A stretch of 64,000 nt of DNA from Affinirhizobium lemnae (GTDB lineage: Bacteria; Pseudomonadota; Alphaproteobacteria; Rhizobiales; Rhizobiaceae): the NCBI RefSeq assembly GCF_022968395.1, contig NZ_JALJQZ010000003.1, positions 124,001 to 188,000 of the forward strand, in the 5' to 3' direction. The notes below the pieces were generated by a model. The model saw only the letters and a program-made list of their open reading frames with translations, searched no databases and had not been told where the DNA came from. The position numbers and the translations under genes are program-made. Shown one piece after another: positions 56,330 to 64,000 of this stretch; position 1 is the first letter of the stretch; each line of letters starts with the position of its first letter.

Positions 56330-58603
56330 TCAGAAGGTGGTGCCGACGGTCAGCATGAACGTCCTGCCCGACGACGGAACGGCGCGACCGCCCTGCCCCG
56401 ACTGATAATTCTGGTGATCCGTCAGGTTATAGCCATTGAGGGAGACGCGGAACTTATCGGTTTCGTAGGACACCAGAGCATCCAGCGAGAAGGCGTTCGG
56501 GATCTTCTGGGTGTTTGCCGTGTCCAGCCAATAGGAGCTTGCATAGAGGAAGCCACCGCCGACCTTGAGCTTGCCTGGAAGCGCAGCCGAAATCTCTTCT
56601 GCAATCGTATAGGTGGTCCACAGGTTGAAGTTATGCTTGGACACGTTCGGCGCTTCATTACCGATCTGCGCAACCGTGGCAGACTCGGTGATCTCACCGT
56701 CCAGGAAGGCGTAATTCGCGAAGACGGACCACTTGTCGGTCACCTCACCGCTGAGGCCAGCTTCGAAGCCGCGAACCCGGCGACCGGTTGCCGCGTCGCC
56801 TGCACCGGCTGGAAGACCGGTCACTTCGTTATAGGAAGTGTCCTTGTCGACCTGGAAAATCGCACCCGTCAAACCGAGCTTGCCATTCAGAAAGTCAACC
56901 TTTCCGCCAATTTCCCACGTGTCCGAACGCTCCGGCGACAGCGGTGAACTGCTCGACGGCAGTTCTGCGGCATTGCCTGTCAGAGCAGCAATATCGGTCG
57001 AGACTGGCTTGTGGGTACGAGCAAAGGACGCATAGAGCGACAGATCCTTGTTCGGTTCCCAAACAACGCCAGCGGACGGATTATATGCCGTATCGCTTTG
57101 CGAAGCGGAGGCGCCGCTCTGCTCAAGCTCCGTCTTGAAGTAATCGATGCGCAAACCGCCAAGAACCGAGAACTCATCAGTCAGATAGGCGCGATCGCTG
57201 ACGAAGAAGCCGACATTCGTCGCATCAAGTGTGCGCTTTCCGGCATAATCAAAGACCGGCGAGAAATTGTAGTAGTAGCGCGGATTGAACAGCGACTCGA
57301 TATTGCGGTTTGTCCAGGTCGGCCAGGAACCGTTGACGCGTTCGTCGTTCTGGAAGCTGACATCGAGACCCACAGCGGCCTTATGGCGAACGGACCCCGT
57401 TTCAAACTCCATCTGTGCTGCTGTGACGTTCTGGATCGCCCAGCCTTCCTGATCGTAGGTCAGGCCACCGCCTGCACCCAGCGTATAGGTCGCCGCACGA
57501 TTTCCACGGAAGAAATCTGTTGCGCAAGCCGCAGAGCATGAGCCCGGGACCGTTCCGCCAAAATCACGATCATAGATCGTGAGCCGCGTGTCGTTGGTAA
57601 TGGTCAACCAATCCGTCAGCTCGGAGCGGAGAGATGATCCGAGCATGTGGTTGTTGGTAACATCCTTGTTGGTCGAGCGCACATAGGAGATGGACGGATC
57701 GAATCCGTATTTGGCTGCTGGCAGGTAGATACCATTCGAACCCTGCACCATCGGTTGGCCGTAATCCGGAACACCATCGCCGTGCAGATAGCTGTAGCTC
57801 AGATGCCATTCCGTTTCGGTGCCGATACCCATGCCGAAATCGACGCCGAAGCCACGACGGTCTGACGTGACGTTATCGCGGTCCGCGACGTCCTGCTTGT
57901 GGTAGACGCCGTTGAAGCGGATCGCCGTCGTATCATTGATCTGGTAATTGGTATCGACGGTCGTGCGGTAGGTTGGCCCAGTCCCAACGGACTGGTCAAG
58001 CTTCGTGAAGTTTTCGAGACGAGCTTTCTTGCTGCTCTGGTTGATGAGGCCGCCCGTGTTTCCAGCACCGAAATTATCACCAGATGGACCTTTAAAGACC
58101 TGAACATCCTCCGTGTTGAACGTATCGCGGGAATAGACGCCGAAATCGCGCAGGCCGTCGACATAGATATCGCTGCGTGCCTGGAAGCCGCGGATACGGA
58201 ACTGGCTGCCGTTCTGTCCGCCATTGCCTTCGCCCGTGGAAAGCGTGATGCCGGGAACGTTGCGCAGTGCCTGCTCCAGCGTCGTGGCGCGCTGCTCTTC
58301 GATGATCTGCGCCGGCACGACATTGATGGTCTTCGGCGTGTCCTTGATAGAGGCCGAAAGCCGAGAAATGCCCGTCGTACGTTCGTTGGTGTTGGGACCC
58401 TTGCCACCCTGACCGCTAACTGTCACGCGGTTCAGCACCGTTTCGTCATCAGTCGCCGGAGCGGAACCTGTGCGCGCATTCGTTGCCGCCTGCTGGGCGT
58501 TGGCGACGACAGGCAAACCGGCAATCGACATTGCCAGACCAGCTGTTGCCGCAGCGCCAGACATCAACGGCCGCAATGAGGCCAAATTTCTCTCAATTTC
58601 CAT
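56330..58603 (-). CDS. fiu: TonB-dependent siderophore receptor (Fiu/PiuA type)
   Basis: A 757-residue outer-membrane receptor. A signal peptide (~1-36, ending VVANAQQA) is followed by the plug (~65-210) with DTPKTINVVPAQIIEEQ, NVPGITLSTGEGNGGQNG and YVDGLRDFG, then a 22-strand barrel ending in aromatic RTFMLTVGTTF. The catecholate-type Fiu/PiuA assignment rests on overall pattern and on the adjacent piuC. AGGAGAG precedes ATG 58603. The first gene of a four- or five-gene operon. No convincing RirA or Irr box was found upstream. Confidence 0.9.
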   Translation of the reverse strand: MEIERNLASLRPLMSGAAATAGLAMSIAGLPVVANAQQAATNARTGSAPATDDETVLNRVTVSGQGGKGPNTNERTTGISRLSASIKDTPKTINVVPAQIIEEQRATTLEQALRNVPGITLSTGEGNGGQNGSQFRIRGFQARSDIYVDGLRDFGVYSRDTFNTEDVQVFKGPSGDNFGAGNTGGLINQSSKKARLENFTKLDQSVGTGPTYRTTVDTNYQINDTTAIRFNGVYHKQDVADRDNVTSDRRGFGVDFGMGIGTETEWHLSYSYLHGDGVPDYGQPMVQGSNGIYLPAAKYGFDPSISYVRSTNKDVTNNHMLGSSLRSELTDWLTITNDTRLTIYDRDFGGTVPGSCSAACATDFFRGNRAATYTLGAGGGLTYDQEGWAIQNVTAAQMEFETGSVRHKAAVGLDVSFQNDERVNGSWPTWTNRNIESLFNPRYYYNFSPVFDYAGKRTLDATNVGFFVSDRAYLTDEFSVLGGLRIDYFKTELEQSGASASQSDTAYNPSAGVVWEPNKDLSLYASFARTHKPVSTDIAALTGNAAELPSSSSPLSPERSDTWEIGGKVDFLNGKLGLTGAIFQVDKDTSYNEVTGLPAGAGDAATGRRVRGFEAGLSGEVTDKWSVFANYAFLDGEITESATVAQIGNEAPNVSKHNFNLWTTYTIAEEISAALPGKLKVGGGFLYASSYWLDTANTQKIPNAFSLDALVSYETDKFRVSLNGYNLTDHQNYQSGQGGRAVPSSGRTFMLTVGTTF

Positions 58604-58851
58604 CACACTCTCCTGAACCCCTGAGAGGAAGTAACGGCGCGTTCGCGGGATCGGAAGGACCACCAGGCAAACGTCGCGCCTAAAACTTGTCTCGATTTGT
58701 CCAGTATTGTGTCGCGAAAGTGGAGTCAATGAGTCGTCTATAAAATTCCAAAAAAATCCTGTCGCGTTTTCAGAGACTTTGCCTGTTTCTGGCACTCTCT
58801 TGTCTCCCGCGCAACACGCGCACCTCGACAGGCTGTGGTCTTTCTCAAACG
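58604..58851. other. Intergenic region upstream of the receptor gene
   Basis: About 250 bases that should hold the promoter of the iron operon on the reverse strand. A TTGACT at about 58728-58733 (reverse strand) could be a -35, but no good -10 at standard spacing. No TGA-N9-TCA (RirA-type) or clear ICE box was recognised, so the iron regulation cannot be assigned. Confidence 0.35.
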
Positions 58852-58884
58852 AAAAAAGCCGCACCGAAGAGATCGATGCGGCTT
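58852..58884 (-). terminator. Rho-independent terminator of gyrA
   Basis: AAGCCGCA (58856-58863) pairs with TGCGGCTT (58877-58884), the stem extended inward with near-complementary bases. On the reverse strand TTTTTTCG follows directly. Located 25 bases after the gyrA stop. Confidence 0.9.
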
Positions 58885-58908
58885 CATTTTATTTCCTGGT
58901 TTCGGCTC

Positions 58909-61740
58909 TTATTCGGTAGTTGAACCTTCGCCTGAACTGTCTGACGGTGCGGCGCCGAGGTCACCGGTTTCAGCGACGATTTCCTCCGGCAAATTGCCCG
59001 CCTCGTCGCCTTCCGGCTCGCTGATACGCTCGACCGACACCACCTTCTCGTCTTTCGCCGTCGAGAAGATTGTCACGCCCTTGGTCGCGCGGCTGGCAAT
59101 GCGGATACCATCAACCGGAACGCGGATGAGCTGGCCCCCGTTCGACACGAGCATCAGCTGATCCTTGTCCTCGACCGGGAAGGCCGCAACAAGTTCGCCA
59201 ATTTCGTTCGTCTTCGAGGTGTCCGTCGCGCGGATCCCCTTGCCGCCACGACCGGATGTCCGGAAATCGTAGGACGACGAACGCTTGCCGAAACCACGCT
59301 CCGAGATCGTCAGAACGAACTGCTCGTGCGCTTTAAGATATTCGTAACGCTCATCCGAAAGCTGCCCTTCCTCGGTCACTTCCTCGCCGACGAGCGCGAT
59401 ATCATCTTCGTCGACACCTGCGGCACGACGTTCCGCAGCCGAACGCTTGAGATAGGCCGCGCGCTCCCATGGTTCTGCTGCGACGTGCCCGACGATCGTC
59501 ATCGAAATCAGACGGTCGCCTTCTGCCAGCGTAATGCCACGGACGCCGATGGAATTGCGGCCGGCAAAGACACGCACGTCTTCCACTGGGAAACGGATGC
59601 ACTGGCCCAGAGCCGTCGTCAGCAGGACGTCATCGCCCGGCAGAGCGAGGTCCGCATTCGGCGGAGAGCAGGTCTCCACAGAGAGGATCTCATCGCCCTC
59701 TTCCTCGAGCTTCATCGCAATCTTGCCGTTGCGATTGACCTGTATGAAATCGGACAGCTTGTTTCGACGCACGGTCCCGCGCGTTGTCGAGAACATGACG
59801 TCGAGATTTGCCCAGCTGTCCTCATCCTCCGGCAATGGCATGATGGTCGTGATGCGTTCGCCTGGCTCCAGCGGCAGCATATTGATGAGCGCCTTGCCAC
59901 GGGACTGCGGCGTACCAATGGGGAGCCGCCAGACCTTTTCCTTGTAGACGATACCGCGAGACGAGAAGAAGAGTACCGGCGTGTGCGTATTGGCGACGAA
60001 CAGGCGCGTTACGAAATCCTCATCGCGGGTCGCCATGCCCGAACGGCCTTTGCCACCGCGACGCTGGGCGCGATAGGTCGTCAGCGGCACGCGCTTGATA
60101 TAGCCGAGATGCGAAACGGTGACGACCATGTCTTCCCGGGCAATGAGATCTTCATCGTCCATGTCGGGGCCGCCTTCCATGATCTCCGTCCGGCGAGGGG
60201 TGCCGAACTCGTCACGGACTGCGGTCAGTTCATCCTTGACGATCTGCTGGATGCGCAGACGCGAGGAAAGGATATCGAGATAATCGCTGATCTCGGCACC
60301 AATCTTGTTCAATTCGTCCGCGATTTCATCGCGTCCGAGTGCCGTCAGGCGGGCAAGGCGCAGTTCAAGAATCGCGCGGGCCTGCTCTTCCGACAGATTG
60401 TAAGTGCCGTCTTCATTAATGCGATGGCGCGGATCGTCGATCAGGCGGATCAACGCATCCACATCCTTGGCGGGCCAGCGGCGCTCCATCAATTGCTCGC
60501 GTGCGGTCTGCGGATCGGGAGCACGACGGATGAGATTGATGATCTCATCAATGTTGGCAACGGAAATGGCAAGACCCACCAACACATGGGCACGATCGCG
60601 CGCCTTGCGAAGCAGATACTTGGTGCGGCGGCTGACGACTTCCTCTCGGAAGCTGACGAATGCCCGCAGCATGTCGAGCAGGGTCAACTGCTCCGGCTTG
60701 CCGCCATTCAGCGCAACCATGTTGCAGCCGAACGATGTCTGAAGCGGCGTGTAGCGATAGAGCTGATTCAGAATGACTTCGGCATTCGCATCACGCTTCA
60801 GCTCGACGACGACACGGTAGCCCTGACGGTCCGACTCATCACGAAGGTCCGAGATGCCCTCAATGCGCTTTTCGCGCACGAGTTCGGCCATCTTTTCGAT
60901 CATCGCCGCCTTGTTCACCTGATAGGGAACTTCGGTAATGATGATCTGCTCGCGATCGCCGCGCATCGGCTCAATCGTTGCTCGGCCGCGCATGATGACC
61001 GAACCACGACCCGTCTCATAGGCCGAACGGATGCCGGACCGGCCAAGGATCAAAGCACCGGTCGGAAAGTCCGGACCCGGAATGATCTGCATCAGATCAA
61101 GGAGTTCGATCGCCGGATTATCGATCAGCGCAATACAGCCATCAATGACTTCGCTCAGATTATGCGGCGGAATGTTGGTCGCCATACCGACGGCGATACC
61201 GCCTGCACCGTTAACGAGCAGGTTCGGGAACTTCGCAGGAACGACGACAGGTTCGGACAGCGTACCGTCATAGTTATCGCGGAAATCGACAGTCTCCTTG
61301 TCGAGATCGTCCAGCAGCGAGTGTGCGGCCTTTTGCAGGCGGCATTCCGTGTAGCGTTCGGCCGCCGGTGGATCGCCATCGATAGAGCCGAAATTCCCCT
61401 GGCCATCGATCAACGGCAGCCGCAACGACCAGTCCTGCGCCATGCGCGCCAATGCGTCATAGATCGCGGCATTGCCGTGCGGATGGTATTTACCCATCAC
61501 ATCCCCGGTCACGCGGGCGCATTTGACGTATTTCTTGTTCCAGTCGATGCCGAGTTCGGACATGCCGTAAAGGATGCGACGATGAACAGGCTTCAAGCCA
61601 TCACGCACATCGGGCAGCGCCCGGCTCACGATTACGCTCATCGCGTAGTCGAGATAGGAACGCTGCATCTCTTCCATGATGGAAATGGGTTCGATGCCTG
61701 GAGGCAGCTTTCCGCCGCCGGGTGTGCTCTGGTCAGTCAA
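58909..61740 (-). CDS. gyrA: DNA gyrase subunit A
   Basis: A 943-residue type II topoisomerase subunit. The breakage-reunion domain has [40 protein letters not shown] and catalytic Tyr in [10 protein letters not shown]. The C-terminal beta-pinwheel has repeated blades and the GyrA box QRRGGKG, which separates it from ParC. At the quinolone-determining positions it carries Asn-Ala (HPHGNAA) where E. coli has Asp-Ser. The start is TTG 61740; the usual N-terminus [20 protein letters not shown] follows. The acidic C-tail is typical. Confidence 0.96.
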   Translation of the reverse strand: MTDQSTPGGGKLPPGIEPISIMEEMQRSYLDYAMSVIVSRALPDVRDGLKPVHRRILYGMSELGIDWNKKYVKCARVTGDVMGKYHPHGNAAIYDALARMAQDWSLRLPLIDGQGNFGSIDGDPPAAERYTECRLQKAAHSLLDDLDKETVDFRDNYDGTLSEPVVVPAKFPNLLVNGAGGIAVGMATNIPPHNLSEVIDGCIALIDNPAIELLDLMQIIPGPDFPTGALILGRSGIRSAYETGRGSVIMRGRATIEPMRGDREQIIITEVPYQVNKAAMIEKMAELVREKRIEGISDLRDESDRQGYRVVVELKRDANAEVILNQLYRYTPLQTSFGCNMVALNGGKPEQLTLLDMLRAFVSFREEVVSRRTKYLLRKARDRAHVLVGLAISVANIDEIINLIRRAPDPQTAREQLMERRWPAKDVDALIRLIDDPRHRINEDGTYNLSEEQARAILELRLARLTALGRDEIADELNKIGAEISDYLDILSSRLRIQQIVKDELTAVRDEFGTPRRTEIMEGGPDMDDEDLIAREDMVVTVSHLGYIKRVPLTTYRAQRRGGKGRSGMATRDEDFVTRLFVANTHTPVLFFSSRGIVYKEKVWRLPIGTPQSRGKALINMLPLEPGERITTIMPLPEDEDSWANLDVMFSTTRGTVRRNKLSDFIQVNRNGKIAMKLEEEGDEILSVETCSPPNADLALPGDDVLLTTALGQCIRFPVEDVRVFAGRNSIGVRGITLAEGDRLISMTIVGHVAAEPWERAAYLKRSAAERRAAGVDEDDIALVGEEVTEEGQLSDERYEYLKAHEQFVLTISERGFGKRSSSYDFRTSGRGGKGIRATDTSKTNEIGELVAAFPVEDKDQLMLVSNGGQLIRVPVDGIRIASRATKGVTIFSTAKDEKVVSVERISEPEGDEAGNLPEEIVAETGDLGAAPSDSSGEGSTTE

Positions 61741-62017
61741 ATCGGGTACGATCTCTGTTCGGAATCAGTCTTGTGTGTATAGACCATGCACAGTTCAAAC
61801 GCCAATTTTGCGGCAGGTTTTGAACAGGCTTTTGGCCTATCTGGCAAGCTGACCATAGTGTTTGCCCTCATGGATGCGCAAGCCAAACATGAAATGCACA
61901 AGATGAACGCGTTAATCGCGGAGTGTGTGCCAATTATCTGCTGGTAGATCGCTTCCGCGACGCGTACATTTCGCGTAAACGGGGCGTAGAGCATAAAGAG
62001 TAGCGGACGGGGGAACC

Positions 62018-62647
62018 ATGGCATCTGCCGATAATATCATGAGTGCCTTCACAACCCTGCTGGTTACACTCGACCCGCCCGGTCTTGCACCGATCTTCCT
62101 CGGACTGACTGCGGGACTTGATGCGATACAGCGGCGTCAGGTTGCTATTCGCGGCACGATCATTGCCTTCGGGATCCTGGCGACGTTCGCCATTTTCGGT
62201 GCAGGCATCCTTTCGATACTCGGCATTTCCATGGGCGCCTTCCGTATTGCTGGTGGTCTGCTGCTGTTCTGGATTTCCTTCGAAATGATTTTCCAGAAGC
62301 GCAATGAGCGGAAGGAAGAGACGTCCAAGGCCGCCATTTCCATCGACCATGTGCAGCATATCGCCGTTTTCCCGCTGGCCCTGCCGCTCATTGCCGGGCC
62401 CGGCGCAATTTCCGCAACCGTGCTTCTGGCGGGTTCATTTGCTACACCGCTGGACCGTGCATTGCTGATTGGAATGCTCGCCTTTGTCATGCTGCTTGTG
62501 CTGCTGGCGCTGATCGTTGCTGAAAAACTTGACCGCTATCTCGGTGTCACAGGTCGCGCGCTTCTCACCCGATTGCTGGGCGTGTTGCTGGCTGCGCTGT
62601 CCGTACAGTTCGTGGTCGATGGTATCAAATCGGCCTTCAATACCTGA
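62018..62647 (+). CDS. MarC-family integral membrane protein
   Basis: A 209-residue protein with six membrane helices and MarC/UPF0056 features: LLVTLDPPGLAPIFLGLTAG near the start, FRIAGGLLLFWISFEMIF, and IAVFPLALPLIAGPGAISAT in the second half. MarC proteins are of uncertain transport function. GGGGGAACC precedes ATG 62018. It converges on ssb and they share a hairpin terminator. Confidence 0.92.
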   Translation: MASADNIMSAFTTLLVTLDPPGLAPIFLGLTAGLDAIQRRQVAIRGTIIAFGILATFAIFGAGILSILGISMGAFRIAGGLLLFWISFEMIFQKRNERKEETSKAAISIDHVQHIAVFPLALPLIAGPGAISATVLLAGSFATPLDRALLIGMLAFVMLLVLLALIVAEKLDRYLGVTGRALLTRLLGVLLAALSVQFVVDGIKSAFNT

Positions 62648-62678
62648 CGAACCACTTCACCGGGTCAAGCAAGCCAAA

Positions 62679-62715
62679 GAATGAAGGCGACCGAGAACCT
62701 CGGCCGCCTTCATTC
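62679..62715 (+). terminator. Long hairpin terminator between marC-type gene and ssb
   Basis: Seventeen-base arms at 62679-62695 and 62699-62715 pair with one mismatch around a three-base loop (core GAATGAAGGCG). The U-tracts are short on both strands, but the stem's length and its place between convergent genes support bidirectional termination. Confidence 0.75.
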
Positions 62716-62723
62716 TTCAAACC

Positions 62724-63266
62724 TCAAAATGGGATGTCATCATCCAGATCACGGGCGAAGCCACCGCCACCACCGGAGGACTGACCGCCGCGTCCGGAGC
62801 CAGAGCTTGAAGTGGATGGCGCACGATCATAATCGTCAGCATAGCCGCCGCCAAAGTCACCACCACCGGAGGATCCTCGGCCGCCACCATAGCCGCCGGC
62901 ACCACCGCCCTCACCGCGACCATCGAGCATTGTCAGGGTCGAATTGAAGCCCTGCAGAACGACTTCCGTCGAATAGCGGTCGTTGCCGTTCTGATCCTGC
63001 CATTTGCGGGTCTGAAGCGCGCCTTCGATGTAGAGCTTGGCGCCCTTCTTCACATACTGTTCGACGACCTTGCAGAGGCCCTCATTGAAGACGACGACGG
63101 TGTGCCACTCGGTCTTTTCCCGACGCTCGCCGCTATTGCGGTCACGCCAGCTCTCCGAAGTTGCGATTCGCAGATTGGCGATCGGGCGACCGTCCTGCGT
63201 GCGACGAATTTCTGGATCGGCACCAACATTCCCAATCAGAATGACCTTGTTGACGCTACCTGCCAT
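62724..63266 (-). CDS. ssb: Single-stranded DNA-binding protein
   Basis: A 180-residue SSB. The OB fold (1-~115) begins AGSVNKVILIGNVGADPEIR and has EKTEWHTVVVFNEGL and KLYIEGALQTRKWQDQNG. A Gly/Ser-rich linker leads to the acidic tail DLDDDIPF, which recruits replication and repair proteins. AAGGTG precedes ATG 63266; the frame extends upstream to 63338. Divergent from uvrA with a perfect LexA box between them, so SOS induction is expected. Confidence 0.96.
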   Translation of the reverse strand: MAGSVNKVILIGNVGADPEIRRTQDGRPIANLRIATSESWRDRNSGERREKTEWHTVVVFNEGLCKVVEQYVKKGAKLYIEGALQTRKWQDQNGNDRYSTEVVLQGFNSTLTMLDGRGEGGGAGGYGGGRGSSGGGDFGGGYADDYDRAPSTSSSGSGRGGQSSGGGGGFARDLDDDIPF

Positions 63267-63377
63267 CTTAACACCTTGTCTGCCGCTCGAACGGCATCTC
63301 CTATTTCGCTTGTGCAATACCTTAAAGCATCCGCCCAATCGGCGCGATGTGGATACATTTAATCCACAACCAAATTT

Positions 63378-63392
63378 GTTCTTTATTTGTTC
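63378..63392 (+). promoter_or_regulatory. LexA (SOS) box, GTTC-N7-GTTC, between ssb and uvrA
   Basis: GTTC (63378-63381), TTTATTT, GTTC (63389-63392): exact alphaproteobacterial LexA consensus. TATGAT at 63404-63409 could be the uvrA -10, so LexA would block the uvrA promoter. The box lies 111 bases from ssb and 135 from uvrA and could control both. Confidence 0.85.
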
Positions 63393-63527
63393 TAGTATTT
63401 GGTTATGATCCTGTCAACGGGATCACACGTAGCCAGCGTAAGAGATATGAACTTATGCCAAAGTGCCTCGACAGTGGCGATGAGATCACTAGATAAGAGG
63501 CCAGACCTCCCATAGAGCCAAGAGACG

Positions 63528-64000
63528 ATGAGCGAACTCAAGACGATTTCCATTCGCGGTGCCCGCGAGCATAACCTCAAGGGTGTAGATCTCGATCTGC
63601 CGCGCAACAGCCTGATCGTGATGACCGGCCTTTCGGGTTCGGGCAAATCCTCGCTCGCTTTCGATACCATCTATGCAGAAGGTCAGCGCCGCTATGTCGA
63701 GAGCCTCTCGGCCTATGCGCGCCAGTTCCTGGAAATGATGCAGAAGCCGGACGTCGACCAGATCGACGGGCTGTCTCCTGCCATCTCGATCGAACAGAAG
63801 ACGACGTCAAAGAACCCGCGCTCCACCGTCGGCACGGTGACCGAGATCTATGACTACATGCGCTTGCTGTTTGCGCGCGTCGGGGTTCCATATTCTCCGG
63901 CAACCGGCCTGCCAATCGAAAGCCAGACCGTAAGTCAGATGGTAGACCGCGTTCTCGCTCTCGGAGATGGGACGCGCCTTTATATCCTTGCTCCCATGGT
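63528..64000 (+). CDS. uvrA: Excinuclease ABC subunit A, N-terminal part (3' end outside window)
   Basis: The first 157 codons of UvrA, the damage-recognition ATPase of nucleotide excision repair. Visible are [20 protein letters not shown], the first Walker A in [37 protein letters not shown], and the UvrB-binding-region sequence [20 protein letters not shown]. The ATG at 63528 follows a weak AGAG site. The frame runs intact to the window edge. LexA box upstream. Confidence 0.96.
   Translation, partial: MSELKTISIRGAREHNLKGVDLDLPRNSLIVMTGLSGSGKSSLAFDTIYAEGQRRYVESLSAYARQFLEMMQKPDVDQIDGLSPAISIEQKTTSKNPRSTVGTVTEIYDYMRLLFARVGVPYSPATGLPIESQTVSQMVDRVLALGDGTRLYILAPM

Noticed and set aside
58604-58851. 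Iron-regulator box (RirA TGA-N9-TCA or Irr ICE motif) before the siderophore receptor
   Set aside because: Looked for on both strands; no match good enough to report.
59326-61782. 818-codon forward open frame opposite gyrA
   Set aside because: Pure antisense shadow of gyrA; no family resemblance and no ribosome site.

Overview
This window looks like a chromosomal segment of a Rhizobiaceae alphaproteobacterium of the Agrobacterium/Rhizobium group. The evidence is moderate-to-high GC content, the core genes gyrA, parE, ssb-uvrA, pyrG-secG-tpiA, thrS and trpD-trpC-moaC-moeA, and the typical rhizobial families present (DUF2336, DUF1489, DUF599, BTLCP transglutaminase-like peptidase). It also carries alphaproteobacterial LexA boxes (GTTC-N7-GTTC), CtrA-type sites (TTAA-N7-TTAAC) and an Agp2-like bacteriophytochrome operon. 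Species cannot be fixed from the sequence alone. No tRNA, rRNA, CRISPR array, prophage or transposase gene is visible. The window cuts one gene at each end: an MBL-fold hydrolase at the left and uvrA at the right.

Layout. 1-2.5 kb: end of an MBL-fold hydrolase gene, a DUF2938 membrane protein, a gene-poor stretch with very small ORFs and an XRE regulator. 2.5-9 kb: tricarboxylate uptake and its control (TctE-like kinase, TctD-like regulator, an orphan periplasmic binding protein, then tctC-tctB-tctA), with a tandem 11-bp repeat in the tctC promoter and an 18-C homopolymer after tctA. 9-20.6 kb: UPF0104 membrane protein, ppiD, trpD-trpC-moaC-moeA, a photolyase, then the opposing tpiA-secG-pyrG group. 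20.7-24 kb: a secreted hydrolase and parE, divergent around a perfect LexA box. 24-27 kb: heme oxygenase and bacteriophytochrome kinase, which together make and use biliverdin for red/far-red sensing.

27-36.5 kb: housekeeping and small accessory genes (AI-2E-type exporter, GNAT, DUF2336, flavin reductase/nitroreductase pair, a secreted beta-rich protein, thrS, DUF2267, yidD, an Fe-S scaffold-like protein). 36.7-46 kb: folE, hisI, patatin, CBS, rhomboid, PAS, double PilZ, BTLCP peptidase, a membrane-anchored protein, a D-Ala-D-Ala carboxypeptidase with SPOR domain, and a 269-bp inverted-repeat-bounded element. 46-53.8 kb: DUF1489, sdaA, a 33-residue membrane peptide, DUF599, DUF1624, a MerR regulator, mgtE, a deformylase homologue lacking two of its three metal ligands, BON and OsmC proteins. 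53.8-58.6 kb: a four-gene iron-acquisition group (Fiu/PiuA-type TonB receptor, PiuC hydroxylase, Sel1 protein, FMN 2-hydroxyacid oxidase). 58.9-64 kb: gyrA, marC, ssb and the 5' part of uvrA, with a perfect LexA box between ssb and uvrA.

The most useful second-look items are the regulatory sites read directly from sequence: two perfect LexA boxes, two perfect and two near-perfect CtrA-type sites, and the TctD-like tandem repeat. Next are the deformylase with a rewritten active site, the inverted-repeat element after the carboxypeptidase gene, several very small genes with ribosome binding sites, and the absence of lexA beside moeA. Nothing here is clearly a wholly undescribed multi-gene system. 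Gene starts were adjusted where a Shine-Dalgarno sequence or family length favoured a different codon from the longest open frame.
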